From positions 1,488,001 to 1,552,000 of the forward strand of contig OZ017761.1 of the NCBI GenBank assembly GCA_963969365.1: DNA of 64,000 nucleotides, given 5' to 3'. Shown here piece after piece: positions 22,601 through 33,288 of the stretch (position 1 is its first letter; every line of letters begins with the position of its first letter). The DNA comes from Asterochloris sp. CNOR1 (taxonomy: Eukaryota > Chlorophyta > Trebouxiophyceae > Trebouxiales > Trebouxiaceae). The position numbers and the translations under genes were made by a program. The notes under the pieces are model-generated. The model was not told where the DNA came from, ran no database searches, and was given only the letters and a program-made list of their open reading frames with translations.

Positions 22601-23488
22601 CTTTTTGTGCATGTCTGTTGCTTCAGCTGTGTGCTCTACTCATGCATGCAGGCAAGGCCCGCAGGGGACCAACCTTGAGAGAGTGTTTTCTGATGCATGC
22701 CGTGGGCAGGCTGGCGCTCACAGGCTTCATCGATAACATCCAGGCCAGGTAGGGCGCTGATCTTTCTGAAGCCCTGGTGCCTCAGGCACATCAGGGGTGT
22801 TTATTGAATGGACCAGCATTTGTGCTGTGATTCTTCATGAGTCCAGGGCTAACTTGCTGCTTGATCTGCCACTGAGTTGGCCTCACCATGTAGGCATCTG
22901 CCTGCACACCAGTCCAGGCGGGCAGCCCTGTGCTTCAACATGAACGTCTGGTGCATGTGCAACACAAGCACTTGGCTCTGCTGCACAGTGCACCCGCTCA
23001 CTGTGGAAGTTGGTGCCTGCAGCTGGGTGAAGATGGGCCCCGAGCAGGCAGGCAAGCTTCTGAATGCAGGTGAGGCTGCAAAGGTTGACAGGGTGCTCTG
23101 CGTCTTTGCTGGGGGCTTGCCCTCACCAGCTCCTGACAACTGCTTTTGAGCAGTCCTGGACATGTCTCATGGTCATGGGGCTGCTCCTGAGACGTCGAAG
23201 TGTAATGCTAGTCAAGCTGCAGGTCCCATAACGGGAGCAGGCCACATGACATGTTCACATGATGACGCAGGCTGCAATGACATGGGCGGCATTTTGATGA
23301 ATGAGACAATCTCCAAGGCAGCAGGGGCTGCTCATGGCCAGGAGCTGTCCCCTGAGCGCATGGTGGCACTTATCAGGGCAGAGGGCAGGGTGCCACGGCA
23401 GCGCACTTGCACTTACGAGGATGCCCCTGAGGGGCAGAAACAGAAATCCTTCCAGGCTGCTGAGCTGGCGCCTTTGGTCATGCAATAG
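16642..23488 (+). CDS. fbiC: FO synthase, fused CofG-CofH radical SAM enzyme
   Basis: Makes 7,8-didemethyl-8-hydroxy-5-deazariboflavin (FO), the F420 precursor and a photolyase antenna, from a riboflavin-pathway uracil intermediate and tyrosine using two radical-SAM centres. Eighteen exons join in consistent phase: 16642-16758, 16825-16952, 17018-17100, 17172-17309, 17599-17723, 17909-18064, 18309-18462, 18575-18740, 18915-19425, 19661-19768, 19931-20007, 20258-20420, 20955-21144, 21739-21818, 22322-22508, 22652-22748, 23023-23069 and 23271-23488 (914 codons plus TAG). CofG half: FIPLTRICRDSCGYCTFA (CxxxCxxC cluster), GLLPHINAGVMDE, YTSGILIGIGETRAERVEAL, GINDFGGMSPVTRDYVNPE. CofH half: NYTNVCSYKCHFCAFSKGK (second cluster), EAWERGATEVCMQGGIHPDF, STIMFGHLDSTASWARHI, TEFVPLPFVHMEAPVYLKG, MNETISKAAGAAHGQE. 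A roughly 170-residue Ala/Gln-rich linker lies between the halves. The 5' exon with the start codon (16190-16640) was not resolved. Confidence 0.93.
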
Positions 23489-24070
23489 TGAGCTGCTGTA
23501 CCCTCCCCATCAGCTCAACCATGACGCAGCACGCTGCCAATGTAGATCATCAGTGTAGTTGTCATCTTTTGAATGCTTGACTGTAGTGCCCCATGTTGCC
23601 TCATGCTACATTGACAGATCATTTCAGTATGGGCTGCATAGTCACTGCACTGTACAGCTAGCTTTCAGGTGAGCTTCACCCAGCAAGGTGCAGATCTCAG
23701 TGTCACAACTGGCTGCACATCACTAGTATTGACACAAGCCAGGCAATGGCGCTCTTGCCGCAACATCAAGCTCTGTACAGATGTCCTCATAACCCCATGA
23801 TTACAGAGCAGAAGCTCATGTTGTTCATGAAATCCAGAACCATTTGTCATTGCATTTCAAGTACGGGTCTCTAGCCATTGAATGAGGCGTATCTTAGAGT
23901 ACATTCTGCTTGGGGCTATGCAGAACTGCCTGCGCAGCGGCCCTTATATGGCTGTCAGCAGATCTGCGATTTGATTAGGTTGGGACAGCTTCCAAAGTGC
24001 TGGCACTGCATTGCTGATTTTAATGGGCTGACATCTAATTACTCATGCAGGCGACGCCACTGGCAGCTCT
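23489..24070. other. Intergenic stretch
   Basis: No coding block, RNA gene or repeat recognised after the FO synthase stop. Confidence 0.4.
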
Positions 24071-24850
24071 TCACCTGTCCTGTAGGGCCTGCTGTGTACA
24101 GCAGCCAGTAATTGATAACATGTTATGCATGACAGGAGTCTCTGGAGATGCAAGGTGTCGTGGCTGTACAGCTGCAACACTTTGCACTGCTTGTGCACCA
24201 TCATAGCTGTATAAGGCTGGATTCCACTCAGCTGCCTGCCCTTCATAGGTGGTGGATCTGCCGCGGCTGTCATTGGCCAGAGCCTGGCATCCCTTCGCTC
24301 TGAGAGCAACTGACTGATGAGCCGCAGCACCCTCAATGGCAGCTGTCATGCTGAGGGGCTGCTGCTCGAGTGACAGTTCCTGTTTGACTTCCTCTGTCTC
24401 CAGCTTTGCCCAGGCCATGGCAGTTGGGGCGGTGCTCAAACAATCCCACAGCTTCAAGGGTCCAGGAGCAGGGCCTGGCACAGCACTGTCACGCTGCGGT
24501 CTGGCTGACTGCTGCTGAGGGCAGGCTCAGCCTCTTTGTGCTGGGCCTTCAGCCTGTCATGAGCGCTCCCCAGTGCCCTGAGCTGAGCAGCATGGGCATA
24601 GTATGGCCGATGCCCTGGTCCCTGAGGTTGTGCAGGGGGCGGCTGCTGTTGGGCTAGGGCAGCATGAGCATGCTTGAGATGGCTCTGCAGCTTGCAGACC
24701 AGCTACTCTGTGCTGGCAAGTGCAGCCTCATTACGCTGCTGCTCAAGTGGTTTGGCCTCCTCCTGTGCCTTGGCGAGGGCAGCCTGGATCTTTACAAGCA
24801 AACCCTGCAGCTGGCCCCGCCGCTATGCTGCGCCTCGTTTCAGGCAGCTG
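24071..24850 (-). CDS. Possible coiled-coil protein (uncertain model)
   Basis: Minus-strand frames read GLLVKIQAALAKAQEEAKPL and EQQRNEAALASTE, then an in-frame TAG and LVCKLQSHLKHAHAAL (24840 to about 24600), heptad-like and rich in Gln/Glu/Ala. A second frame continues AWAKLETEEVKQELSLEQQP (24430-24350). An intron or a frameshift must separate the frames. The stop codon in the first block means that this is either misread splicing or a decayed gene. Transcription would run away from the transposon insertion to its right. Confidence 0.35.
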
Positions 24851-25224
24851 AGATCCTGGCAACCTGATGCTGGCTCTGCTTGCATTGCTGCACCCTTTTG
24901 CAGTGAGTTCTGCTGGCAGCGGCCCAGGTTGCAGTCCAGCCAACTGAGCTGGAGCGTCTGTGTACTTCTGAGCTGTGCAAGATAGCAGGCAATCCTGCAC
25001 CTGGAAGCGCGGGGCTGTCTTGGTGCGACGGTGAGCTGGCTTGCCGCTGAGTCCTGAATTTGCACTGATGGCACCCAGCTTCCCTGGCTAGAACCACATT
25101 AAGTTGGCCTACTGCTGCCAGCTTCAGATGAAGTGACTTGTTTGCTGTGTTGTACTGGTGTGCCCTGTCCAGCCAGGTAGGTCGAGGAGGACTTGGTTTC
25201 GATTTTCTCCCTTTTCCCGTCATA

Positions 25225-25230
25225 ACAGCC
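25225..25230. repeat. Left target-site duplication (ACAGCC)
   Basis: The six bases immediately outside the left inverted repeat, identical to 50986-50991 outside the right repeat. Confidence 0.85.
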
Positions 25231-25272
25231 ATATATTAGAATTATGCCGGTATAATGACACTGTCAGATTGG

Positions 25273-25460
25273 GTGTGTAAGCGGAGCACTTTGGAGACCA
25301 TATCTGACGGTTTCAAACAGCTCACCCACGTGTGTAAGCAGGCCACTTCTGGCAGTGGGCATGGACGGCTACCAAAGTTGTGTAGGCAGACGGCTTCTGT
25401 TGACTTCTGACAGCCTCCCCAACATTTTCAGAAGGTGTGTAGGCAGAGCACTTTGGACCC
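25273..25460. repeat. Subterminal repeats, four copies of TGTGTARGCRG
   Basis: Copies start near 25274, 25331, 25379 and 25437. The first and fourth extend to RGCRGAGCACTTTGGA. Mirror copies are present in the right repeat (about 50756-50942). Spaced subterminal repeats are typical transposase-binding arrays (family knowledge). Confidence 0.7.
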
Positions 25461-26339
25461 GCTTCCACCTGCTTCCAGGAAATGGCTGCACCTGTCATTA
25501 GGCCGTATGTTGTCATCATGGTGCCACGTCATTAGGCCGTGATTGCCTTCTCGGTGTATGTATGTAGGGTGGGCAGGTAGGTGGGGCTCGGAAAGGTGTG
25601 CGTAAGGCATGTATGTAGGCAGGTCGGAGAGGTGCACGTGCTCCCGCGGGGTGCATGTATGTAGGGGCAGGTGGGTGTCATTAGCAGACCACAGATGTTA
25701 CAGGGGTCTGTCAGCAGGTGCAGGAGTGTGCAGGGCCACCAAGTACTGCATACGCCGTATGACGTTCGCCGTATTACAGCCGTTCGTATTGTGTTGAGCC
25801 GTAGATAGTACGGTTAATACGGGGTTACGTAATGCAAACAACAGGCCTTTTTATGTGAGTAAAAAGAGCTTTGCTGTGGAAGCAGCAGGCTGTAGGCTCA
25901 AGGCCGAGACTCAGCAGGCTCCTCAACTGGCACAGGATCAACCCACTGCCACTCTGTGAACTCGGTGTCTGGCTTGTCAACTATGTTGTCGCACAGGCGC
26001 CTGCATGTGCATGGCTATCAAGGATCGAATGCACTTGATCCTTGGGTTTGTGCCTGGCCTGCCGTTGATCTGTGGTACGTTATCGATAAGGATGAATTGC
26101 CGTAACCTGCCATGCTGTTGGCAGGCTGCAGCAGCGTCTGAAGTGATTGACCGCAGGTTTGACTGCCCACAGCTGCGGGTTTTGGCTCATTTGGCCTGCT
26201 CCACGGTGGGACACCGTTTTTACCCGTATTCAGCCTGCGCAGCTGAAAATGGCGTTTTGGACGTATTGCCATTGAGAAGTTGCCGTATCTGGTGGCCCTG
26301 GGAGTGTGCGTGTATGTAGGCCTATGAGCGGCAGTCAAC

Positions 26340-26585
26340 TCATTCAGCCTCCTCCTCTTGGGACTGTGAGGGCCGCCCACCCACCATCCACAGGGCCATG
26401 TGCTTGTTGAGGCGCATCTGCTGGGCATGATACTTGGCAGTGAGGGTGAAGTAGCGTGCTATGCCACTGTCAAAGCTGTTGCGGGGTGTTGGGAAAGCCA
26501 GGTCTGTCTCACCAGTTGGCGGCATGTCATCGTCAAGCTCCATTTTGCGCTTCTTGCTGCTCTGGGACACCCCCTTAGCCTTCAT
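26340..26585 (-). CDS. TIR-encoded small basic/acidic protein, left copy
   Basis: Eighty-one codons from ATG at 26585, beginning MKAKGVSQSSKKRKMELDDD with a KKRK nuclear-localisation-like patch, and ending GGRPSQSQEEEAE then TGA. The middle reads FDSGIARYFTLTAKYHAQQM. The translation matches the right copy, which the element carries in opposite orientation. It could be the last exon of a longer protein: the frame is open upstream to 26603. No family is recognised. Transcription runs outward. Confidence 0.45.
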   Translation of the reverse strand: MKAKGVSQSSKKRKMELDDDMPPTGETDLAFPTPRNSFDSGIARYFTLTAKYHAQQMRLNKHMALWMVGGRPSQSQEEEAE

Positions 26586-26626
26586 AGCCCTGGGTTTCAG
26601 CAAACACGGTCATAAGGTGGAATTTG

Positions 26627-26868
26627 CAAAGACTGTGGCTACCACAGAGGCTAGAGAAGCATGTATGTACGTAGACATTGAGGGCCCTCTCGGAATGCTA
26701 TCCAACCAAAAACGCAAGGGGCTACGCTCTGGCAAGGACTGCAACAAGTGGCGCAAGGGCTACGTGATGTATGCAGACTTCGAGTCCACCCTGGAGCCTG
26801 AAAGGTGCCCAGCAACGTTGAAAGCCACCATGCTGCCTAAGTGCAAGCCTGCTGTGGCATTTACATAA
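26627..26868 (+). CDS. TIR-encoded inward ORF, left copy
   Basis: Open frame containing YVDIEGPLGMLSNQKRKGLR and KGYVMYADFESTLEPERC, ending AVAFT then TAA. YADFES-L-P resembles the exonuclease-I motif region of protein-primed family B polymerases and their relatives, but only this motif is seen, so no function is assigned. A one-base indel relative to the right copy changes the frame just upstream. Confidence 0.3.
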
Positions 26869-27507
26869 AGACTGCAGGGGTCATGCGGCATCTGACCTGC
26901 ATGACTGTGTCAGCGCTGTTTCAAGCATTGCGTCTGCGCCTCCTCCCCAATTGCTGCCATCGACAAGGCACCTGCACACTGCTCATGTAGAACACCTGCA
27001 GGAACACCTGCAAGTGACCAGCAGTGTGCGCCCAGCGCTTGAGGTGCAGCAAATCTCGTCATCATGTCAGGGCTGCTGTTCTTCTGTCTCCTGAAGTGCG
27101 GGCTTGGCTGTCCCTGAGCAAGGCAAACCTTGTGCATGCCAGTGCCACCGGCACGGTGCAGATGAGAGATACAGGACAACAGCGCCGGGCGCCAAGACAC
27201 AGGCCTTCAACTTTGTCCCCTTTCGTATGGCAGTAGCTGCTGCCATATGCATGAAAGAGGATCCAGTGCTGCGCATGATGAAGACCACTCCATCCAGGGT
27301 GGCTCTTGTGGAGCAGCTGGTGAGCACTCCTTCCTTTGGATCCCCTGCCATTGCGCCATGATGGCGTGGCTCTGCAGCACAGTCTGCACCCTGATCTTGC
27401 TCACCAGCAGCGCCTTCTGCCTGCACCCACCAGACGTCTCACAGAATGCAGTCAGGTGCTGTGCTGCAACTTTGACATCTCCTGTTGCATGCTGCATCCT
27501 ACCCCTT

Positions 27508-28189
27508 ATGACGCCTGTGATCTATGACGCCAACCTGGCAGTTATAGCCACAGCTGATGTGCTGTATAGTAAGCCAAGGTTGCTGAGGGAACAGCTGCTG
27601 AGCGGCACACATTGCTGCCTTGCCCAGGGGTCTGCTGTAGCAGCAGAGATGCTGCGCGGCCAAAGCAAGCCCGGCTTCCCCCCCCCCCCCCCCCCCTGCA
27701 ACCAGGCCAGCTATCCACCTGACTTTGGCGATTCCCTCATGGCACACCTGACTGGGTGCTGCTGCATGACAGTGTCCAAGACCTGCTCCTGGCCGTCTTC
27801 TGCATCCAGAGTTGTGGCCACCTCTGTGCGCTCAGGCAATGCATAGCACACACCATTGACAACATCTGTCCTGCCGTGCTGCAGCTGCAGCTGTGCGACT
27901 GCAGGCAATGGCAACCTGCTCAAGGCATGTTGCAGCAGTGTGGTGCGAGCTGTGGCCTAAACAACGCCGAGACGCAACTGCGAGGATTGGGTGTAGCGCA
28001 AGACTGGACGCTACAGTTGTAACTTACTCATAATAGACCAGCAAAGGGAGCTGCCTGCTGGTGTGGCCTGCGCGTCTCCTATCCCAAGAGTAAAATCCTG
28101 TGGTGTAGGGATTGCCATAAAAGTTCACGGAGTGCATATGATACAGCTGGTCAACTGGCACATCCTACACGACGTGCTTCTAGGGGACA
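27508..28189. other. Stretch between left TIR and Rep-like fragment
   Basis: Plus frame YDANLAVIATADVLYSKPRL (27523 on) and minus frame VVNGVCYALPERTEVATTLD (27870-27810) both look plausible, and neither is recognised. It contains an uninterrupted run of 19 C at 27678-27696. Confidence 0.35.
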
Positions 28190-29070
28190 CTACTGAAAAG
28201 GCAGCAAGCGCTTGGCCAATTTTTTTCCAAGGCCAGCTGGGGACATCCTGCTAGCATGATACATCATAGCGTCATGGTTGTCACTGGCAGCTGCGCCTTG
28301 AACACCACACCAGTGATACTCATCTGTAGCACCGGCCGATGGGCCAGTGTCAAGTGCTGTGCCGGCACTATCTGTAAGTTCCCGTGTCAGTGCTTTAAGT
28401 TCCTGCTCCTCTGAGTCTCTCAGTTTGGGCCGAGCCTTGGCAGCAAGACCTTCTGGTATGGTCAACACCAACGCTGTGGCAGCTGCTTTTGCCCTCATCA
28501 GCTCCCGGCAGGTGTCGCCATGGCGTTTGCACCTTGTCAAGTGGTCCTGGAAGGAGATGCCGGCTATTTCGTACAGCCTGCAACAGCACCACCATAAGCA
28601 TATCAGCACACAATTGAGTGGTCTCATGTAACTTTGATGACTTGAGGACTCTACACAAGCTTGCTCCTCACAGTGGACCCCCATCAAGACTTCAAGCTGC
28701 AGCAGACCGTATGAACCAAACAACCAAGAGCTCACTCGTATGAACTCTCCCGAAGAAACTCAACGGTAAGCTCGAATGTGCCTTGTCCAGAGAAGCGGGC
28801 AGTCCGCCTCAGTGCCCAGTACTTCTGCTCATAATTGGCCCCTTCACAGTAGACAGGGCCACCACGCTTGAATGGGTCAAAGCGGTAGCTCTCCAGCTCC
28901 TCATAGGGCGTTGGTGTGACGAGGATGCGTGCTGCAGACTGTGTTCTGTAGTCAATCACCTCAATCCAGTACCAGTTCCACATATTTTTCTGGCCAGTTT
29001 GCCTCCAGATTGTAACTTCCTCTCGCAGGCTTCTGTTGGGCCCTTGCAGAAACTTCATGGGGCGCTTCCG
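28190..29070 (-). pseudogene. C-terminal fragment of HUH/Rep-like protein
   Basis: Two minus-strand exons: 29070-28736 and 28577-28190, joined in phase. The first begins QRKRPMKFLQGP and LREEVTIWRQTGQ, matching the end of the Rep-like gene at 39210-39270 (QRKRSMKYLQGP, LREE), and continues WYWIEVIDYRTQSAARILV and FDPFKRGGPVYCEGANYEQK. The second reads LYEIAGISFQDHLTRCKRHG and DTCRELMRAKAAATALVL, ending LAKRLLPFQ then TAG. Homology to the N-terminal half ends at the boundary of module A, so the N-terminus with the HUH motif is missing here. Confidence 0.5.
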
Positions 29071-29093
29071 CTGGTCAGGAAGTTACAATCTGG
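29005..29093. repeat. 17-bp perfect inverted repeat at module A breakpoint
   Basis: Arms CCAGATTGTAACTTCCT (29005-29021) and AGGAAGTTACAATCTGG (29077-29093), spacer 55 bp. The left arm lies in the minus-strand Rep fragment (codons EVTIW). The right arm opens module A. This is what an inversion or fold-back event within the Rep gene would leave. Confidence 0.8.
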
Positions 29094-29265
29094 ACGTGGC
29101 AACCTTTCAATAGCCAAGCTGAGGCAGCACTATGAGGAGGCATTCATCAATCTGTTTGGGGCCTACCCACCTCCTAGATGGACGGCTAGTCGCGCGCCAG
29201 TAACGGCATGTGTCAGTTACAACCTGCCGGCAGCTGTTGTTGCTGATGTGATGAAGGCCAGATGA
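29084..29265 (+). CDS. Short conserved tail ORF, module A copy
   Basis: Reads GRGNLSIAKLRQHYEEAFIN then NLPAAVVADVMKAR and TGA. The module B copy differs by mostly conservative changes, which suggests protein-level constraint in this frame. It lacks a start and may be a displaced exon. No family recognised. Confidence 0.35.
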
Positions 29266-29730
29266 TGCACGTTGTATGACTTTGTAACTGATGCATAGAT
29301 TGCGCGAGTACAACCATTTTCAAGCCCCCAGGAGGTCCTCTTTTGCCTCCAGGGAATCAAGTGTAGCTGATGCTGGGCCCAAAAATCCACCACATTTGTT
29401 GGTCAGGCCAGCTCCCTCAGGTTGATACATTCAAGTGAAGTTCATGTGTGGTGGAACTTTGTTGTGCGATGGCTGGCCAGAAATATTTGATTGGGCCCAG
29501 AAAAAGGGTTACGCAGGAGTGCAGATCCTCGATATATGTAGACCAAGAGTGTTTCAAGTGTAGTCTGTCCCCCAGATGGCATGTGGTTTTGCGGGGTGAC
29601 ATCTCACTTCCTGAGTGACATATTACACCGATCAATGAAAATATAACCTTCAGCACAGAATCGTGACCTGTTCATTTAGATGGCGTCAGGAATCGTCAAC
29701 GCAAGTTTCATCAAACAATCAGAGGCATGC

Positions 29731-32711
29731 TCAGACACTCTGCTTACGCTTGCCAAGCAGCTTGGAATCACTGCTGTACCTGCTGCATAGCTGCTGCAGT
29801 GAGCCAATTGTCCTGGTGGCGGTGATGCGCTCACGTTCCATTTCTAATGCCCCAACCACAGCAGCCATGGTGCTTCCCAAGGCATCCATGCGGTTTCTGA
29901 CCTCAGCAGCAAGGCCATTCTTGAATCTCGAGAAGGCCGTGCTGCTGGCCCTTGCTACCTTCTTGCTGCCATGCCACCTGCGGAGGTCTAAAGGCACCGC
30001 TGAGATCTTGGAGAACGCCTAAAATCCTTCTTGGACTGTTTCAAATTCTGAGAGCTTCCAGACCTGCAGCTCACAGGGGGAAGTACAGTCAGACCAGTAC
30101 ACAGGCGCTCAAGCTGCAAGGCAATAAACCACACACCTGCTTCTCGAACAAAAAGGAGTCCCTCTCATCTGAGGCGCTCAGCGCACTGAGGGACTGAGGC
30201 GGCAGAGTAACGCCATAGCTGGCCTGTGGAGCCAGAGGCACCCATGGGATGGGTTTGGCTGATGCTGGGGCCTGGACACCAGAAAGAGGCACCTGAGGCA
30301 GCATCACCACCAGGGCCAGAGGCATGGCCTCCTTTCCACTCAGCGTCTTGAAGAAGGAAGCCTGCGACATGGAAGGGCAAAGGGCAATGCATGTTTGACT
30401 ACAACACCTAGGGGCTGCAGCGCTCACCGTTGGGTTGGTGAACAACAAATTCCTGTCGCTGAGAATCGCCTCAGCAGCAACGTGTTTGTCCCATGTCTCC
30501 TGCCGCAGCTGCTTGCCTACAGCGCTCTGCAGAAGGCGATTAGCGGCTGGCGGGATGGTGCGAAGCCACTGGTCCCCATATGAATCAATTTTTAAGCTGG
30601 CATTCTGCACAAACACTTGCCGCAGGTGGTCGATGGCCCTCAAGGGCGCCAGCAAAGGATGTGCAGGGTGGCATCGGCATGCCAGCTTGGCGCAGTAGCA
30701 CCGTCAAGCCTGAGATGATGCGGTCCAGCACATCCTCCTCAGCCTGCAGAAGACAATCAGATCAGTCCCCCCCTCCCCCAATTGTGGTGATGTGTGTGAG
30801 AAGCACTGGCACTGCAGTGACCTTACCATGAACTCAGCCTGACCCAAACGATGATTCTCGTGCCACTCCTGTCCCCACCCAGCCAGCCTGTGGGCTGTGT
30901 CTGGGTCAAAGATGCAGTACAGGTCTGTGGTGTCGGACTCATGCCTGCAAGGCAAAACACTGGTCAGCTGAGGACAATACTGTTCAGAATGCACAGCATG
31001 GCCTGAGTTGCCTACCTCGCCGCCATCTTGATCTCCGCTTTGTTGATGCCCACGCTCTTAGCCGCCTCCACACCATGCTTCTTAAATTTGTGGCTGACCT
31101 CCCCTTTAGCTGAGTACCCATCAAGCCTGCCACAGGGCACGCCTGCAGTGTAGCAAGCCACAGATGTCACCAATAGCCATGTCCGAAAGCTGCGGCATTA
31201 ACGCACTGGCTCACCAGCAAGTTCAGAAGCCTGCCGAAGGTGTACGTTGAGGGTCTCCCCACTCATGAGCTGATTCCCCTGCATGCTAGGGGCGGCAACA
31301 ATGAACTTGGCCAGATCCTCAAGTTTGATGCCCCTGTGGAAGGTGGCGACAGCCAGGTCGGCAAGCGCTGCCTGAGGACAGATGCGATGGTCCCGGTACC
31401 TGTGGCAGAAGAGACATGATAACTCAGAACACACTGCAGCACACTGCCCAACTGCGCCTGACAGCAGGGATGCGCATACCTGACGACACCAGGAATATCC
31501 ACTTTCCCAGGCTTCACAGTCTTTCCCTGCATGCTACCAAAGAGGATTGCCACAGAGGGCACTGGGCCCACATTATCCTGCGTCCTCAGTGCCAGGCAGC
31601 TCCAGGGAAGTTTGCGCAGGTCATCAGAGCGGCCCAGTGTGGCTGGCATGAACGTCATTGCCATCCTCAGCAGATGGTCCACTGCCATTGCTTCTGCTGG
31701 AAAGCTGCTTGCAGGGACTGGCGAAGCTGCTCTGCACTCAGTGCGGCACCCACCTGCAGATGCAAGCAACCAGCTGGGGTCAGACACGCCATCATTCTGT
31801 TTGCACAACATGCTCTGACCAGGCCGATACCCACCTGAGCGGCAACTTGAGCAGTGAGGTTCTCAGCCTGCATCTCCTTGCCATGTGCACGGACCAAGTC
31901 CCTGACCGCCTGGATTTCCAGGGGTGCAAGAACATCTGAGGTGATGCGGCCCTCTGAGTACTACTCTCTGCGGACTTCCTTGAGGTGGCATAGATACTCA
32001 CTGCATGCACCAGGCCAAAGTTGGGGAGGGCAGGACAAGAGCGCAGCTCAAACACAGCAGTGGAGTGGCCTCTTACCCAATACTGCTGAACGAGTAGCGA
32101 GCACCATTCTGTTGCACTGCCTCATCCACAAGCCACATCGAGATCTCAAAAATCTTGGCCTGAGACATGAGGTCGCCATCGGGGAACCGGTGCGCCTCTT
32201 GCTCACAGTATCTCTGCAGAACCACATGTGTGTGAGTGACATGGCCTTGGAAGCCTCAAGGGGGCCATAAGAACAGGAGTAAAGCCCATGCAGCGCCTAC
32301 CCTCCAGAGCTTGGCAGCTGATTTTTCAGCCTGGACCGTGTTCTGTGGCTTAGCCGCACCATGACGGGCATTGATGAGCTGGGTGAGCTGTAGGATACGA
32401 GCTTCCTCCTCAGGAGCGTTAGGCATTGCTGCTGCCAAGCCAACTGCTGCGTCTGAGACTGGTGCTCCATTCTGCTGGCCCAAAGTCTCTAAATTGTGCA
32501 CACCAGGGGCAGAGGCCGGCACTGGCTGGAGATCATCCACCACTCCAGACAGGTGTCTGCAGGCTTGATCAATTGCCGCTCCGAGGGAAGGGGGGCTGTT
32601 TGGGGAGCAGCTGGCATGCAGTTGTGCTGTGTAGTCGTCAGCTAGCCCCAGGCTGATGACATGGTTGATGTAGCTGCTGTACTCAGCAGATGGCACCTGG
32701 TAGTGCTGCAT
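29731..32711 (-). pseudogene. Crypton-like tyrosine recombinase, module A copy, two in-frame TAGs
   Basis: Homologous exon by exon to the intact module B gene. Start ATG at 32711 (MQHYQVPSAEYSSYINHV). The conserved core is present: GRSDDLRKLPWSCLALR, RDHRICPQAALADLAVATFH, VSHKFKKHGVEAAKSVG, HESDTTDLYCIFDPDTAHRL. Two nonsense codons: exon 3 has TAG (31966-31964) where module B has CAG, between VRRE and YSEG; and the last exon has TAG (30022-30020) where module B has GAG, after ETVQEGF. Splice sites look intact. The first stop precedes the whole catalytic domain, so no active full-length product is expected without readthrough. Confidence 0.75.
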
Positions 32712-33288
32712 GAGGATCGATCTGGTTTGGCGCGCTAGGCTTATTTGACCTAGCAATTAGGTCGGGAGGCGAACCTGGCAGCTGGTGACAGGAAGCCTTC
32801 CAGCAGGAGAGTCGCTGTGAAAGCAATCCAGTACCTCATTCACAACGCCCACTGACACTTAGGTGCCCAGGTTTTGTGCCTCAACACAGGAGGCAGCTGA
32901 GCTGACATTCAGGTCCAGATGGTCTTGTTTATCTCTGAAGCTGAAAACTGGCTTCTGCTGGTCCCTGAATGTTGTTGCCAATGACGTTGCAGGCACACTG
33001 CGCAAAATTTTAGGTGAAGCAGACTTGTTTGGCAAAGCAGGCCTGTGTCAGGGTGAGGCTGAGCTGGGGTGCCCACCACTGGCTTGCTTGGCTTGTGCCG
33101 GTCGTCTGGCAGTTTGCTCGGTGATCCACATTTGCTGCGGCTTGACATTCGTCTGTATAGGGTAGCTGGAAGCTGCTGACTGTGCTCTTCAGCTGGACTG
33201 CTCCAAAAGTTGCCAGTCACATTGGGACCATGTGCAGCAGCAGTCAGCTGTCAAGCATCCTTTGTTGGTCTGTTGCAGGGCATCTGGG
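32712..33288. other. Spacer between divergent recombinase and cargo genes, module A
   Basis: The recombinase and kinase-like genes diverge here, so it should hold both promoters. Sequence from 32765 no longer matches module B. No TATA or other motif is convincing. Confidence 0.35.

Larger units (their letters stand above)
25231..27507 (+). repeat. Left terminal inverted repeat, about 2277 bp
   Basis: Reverse complement of 48692-50985, nearly base for base by eye. Differences seen include a single-base indel near 26621 (49580 on the right), a 14-bp duplication present only on the right (50431-50465) and a few substitutions. Similarity stops at CCTACCCCTT (27498-27507). Confidence 0.88.

Noticed and set aside
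26672-26868. Family B DNA polymerase (Polinton-like) in the TIR, from YADFES
   Set aside because: Only one short motif is present. No palm-domain motifs (DTDS, KxxxNSxYG) were seen anywhere in the element.
27678-27696. Run of 19 C as a functional element
   Set aside because: A homopolymer may be mis-sized by sequencing; no associated structure was seen.
28783-29265. Single 160-codon plus-strand gene
   Set aside because: Its first two thirds is antisense to the Rep C-terminal fragment, which has the better protein pattern; only the final segment is shared with module B.
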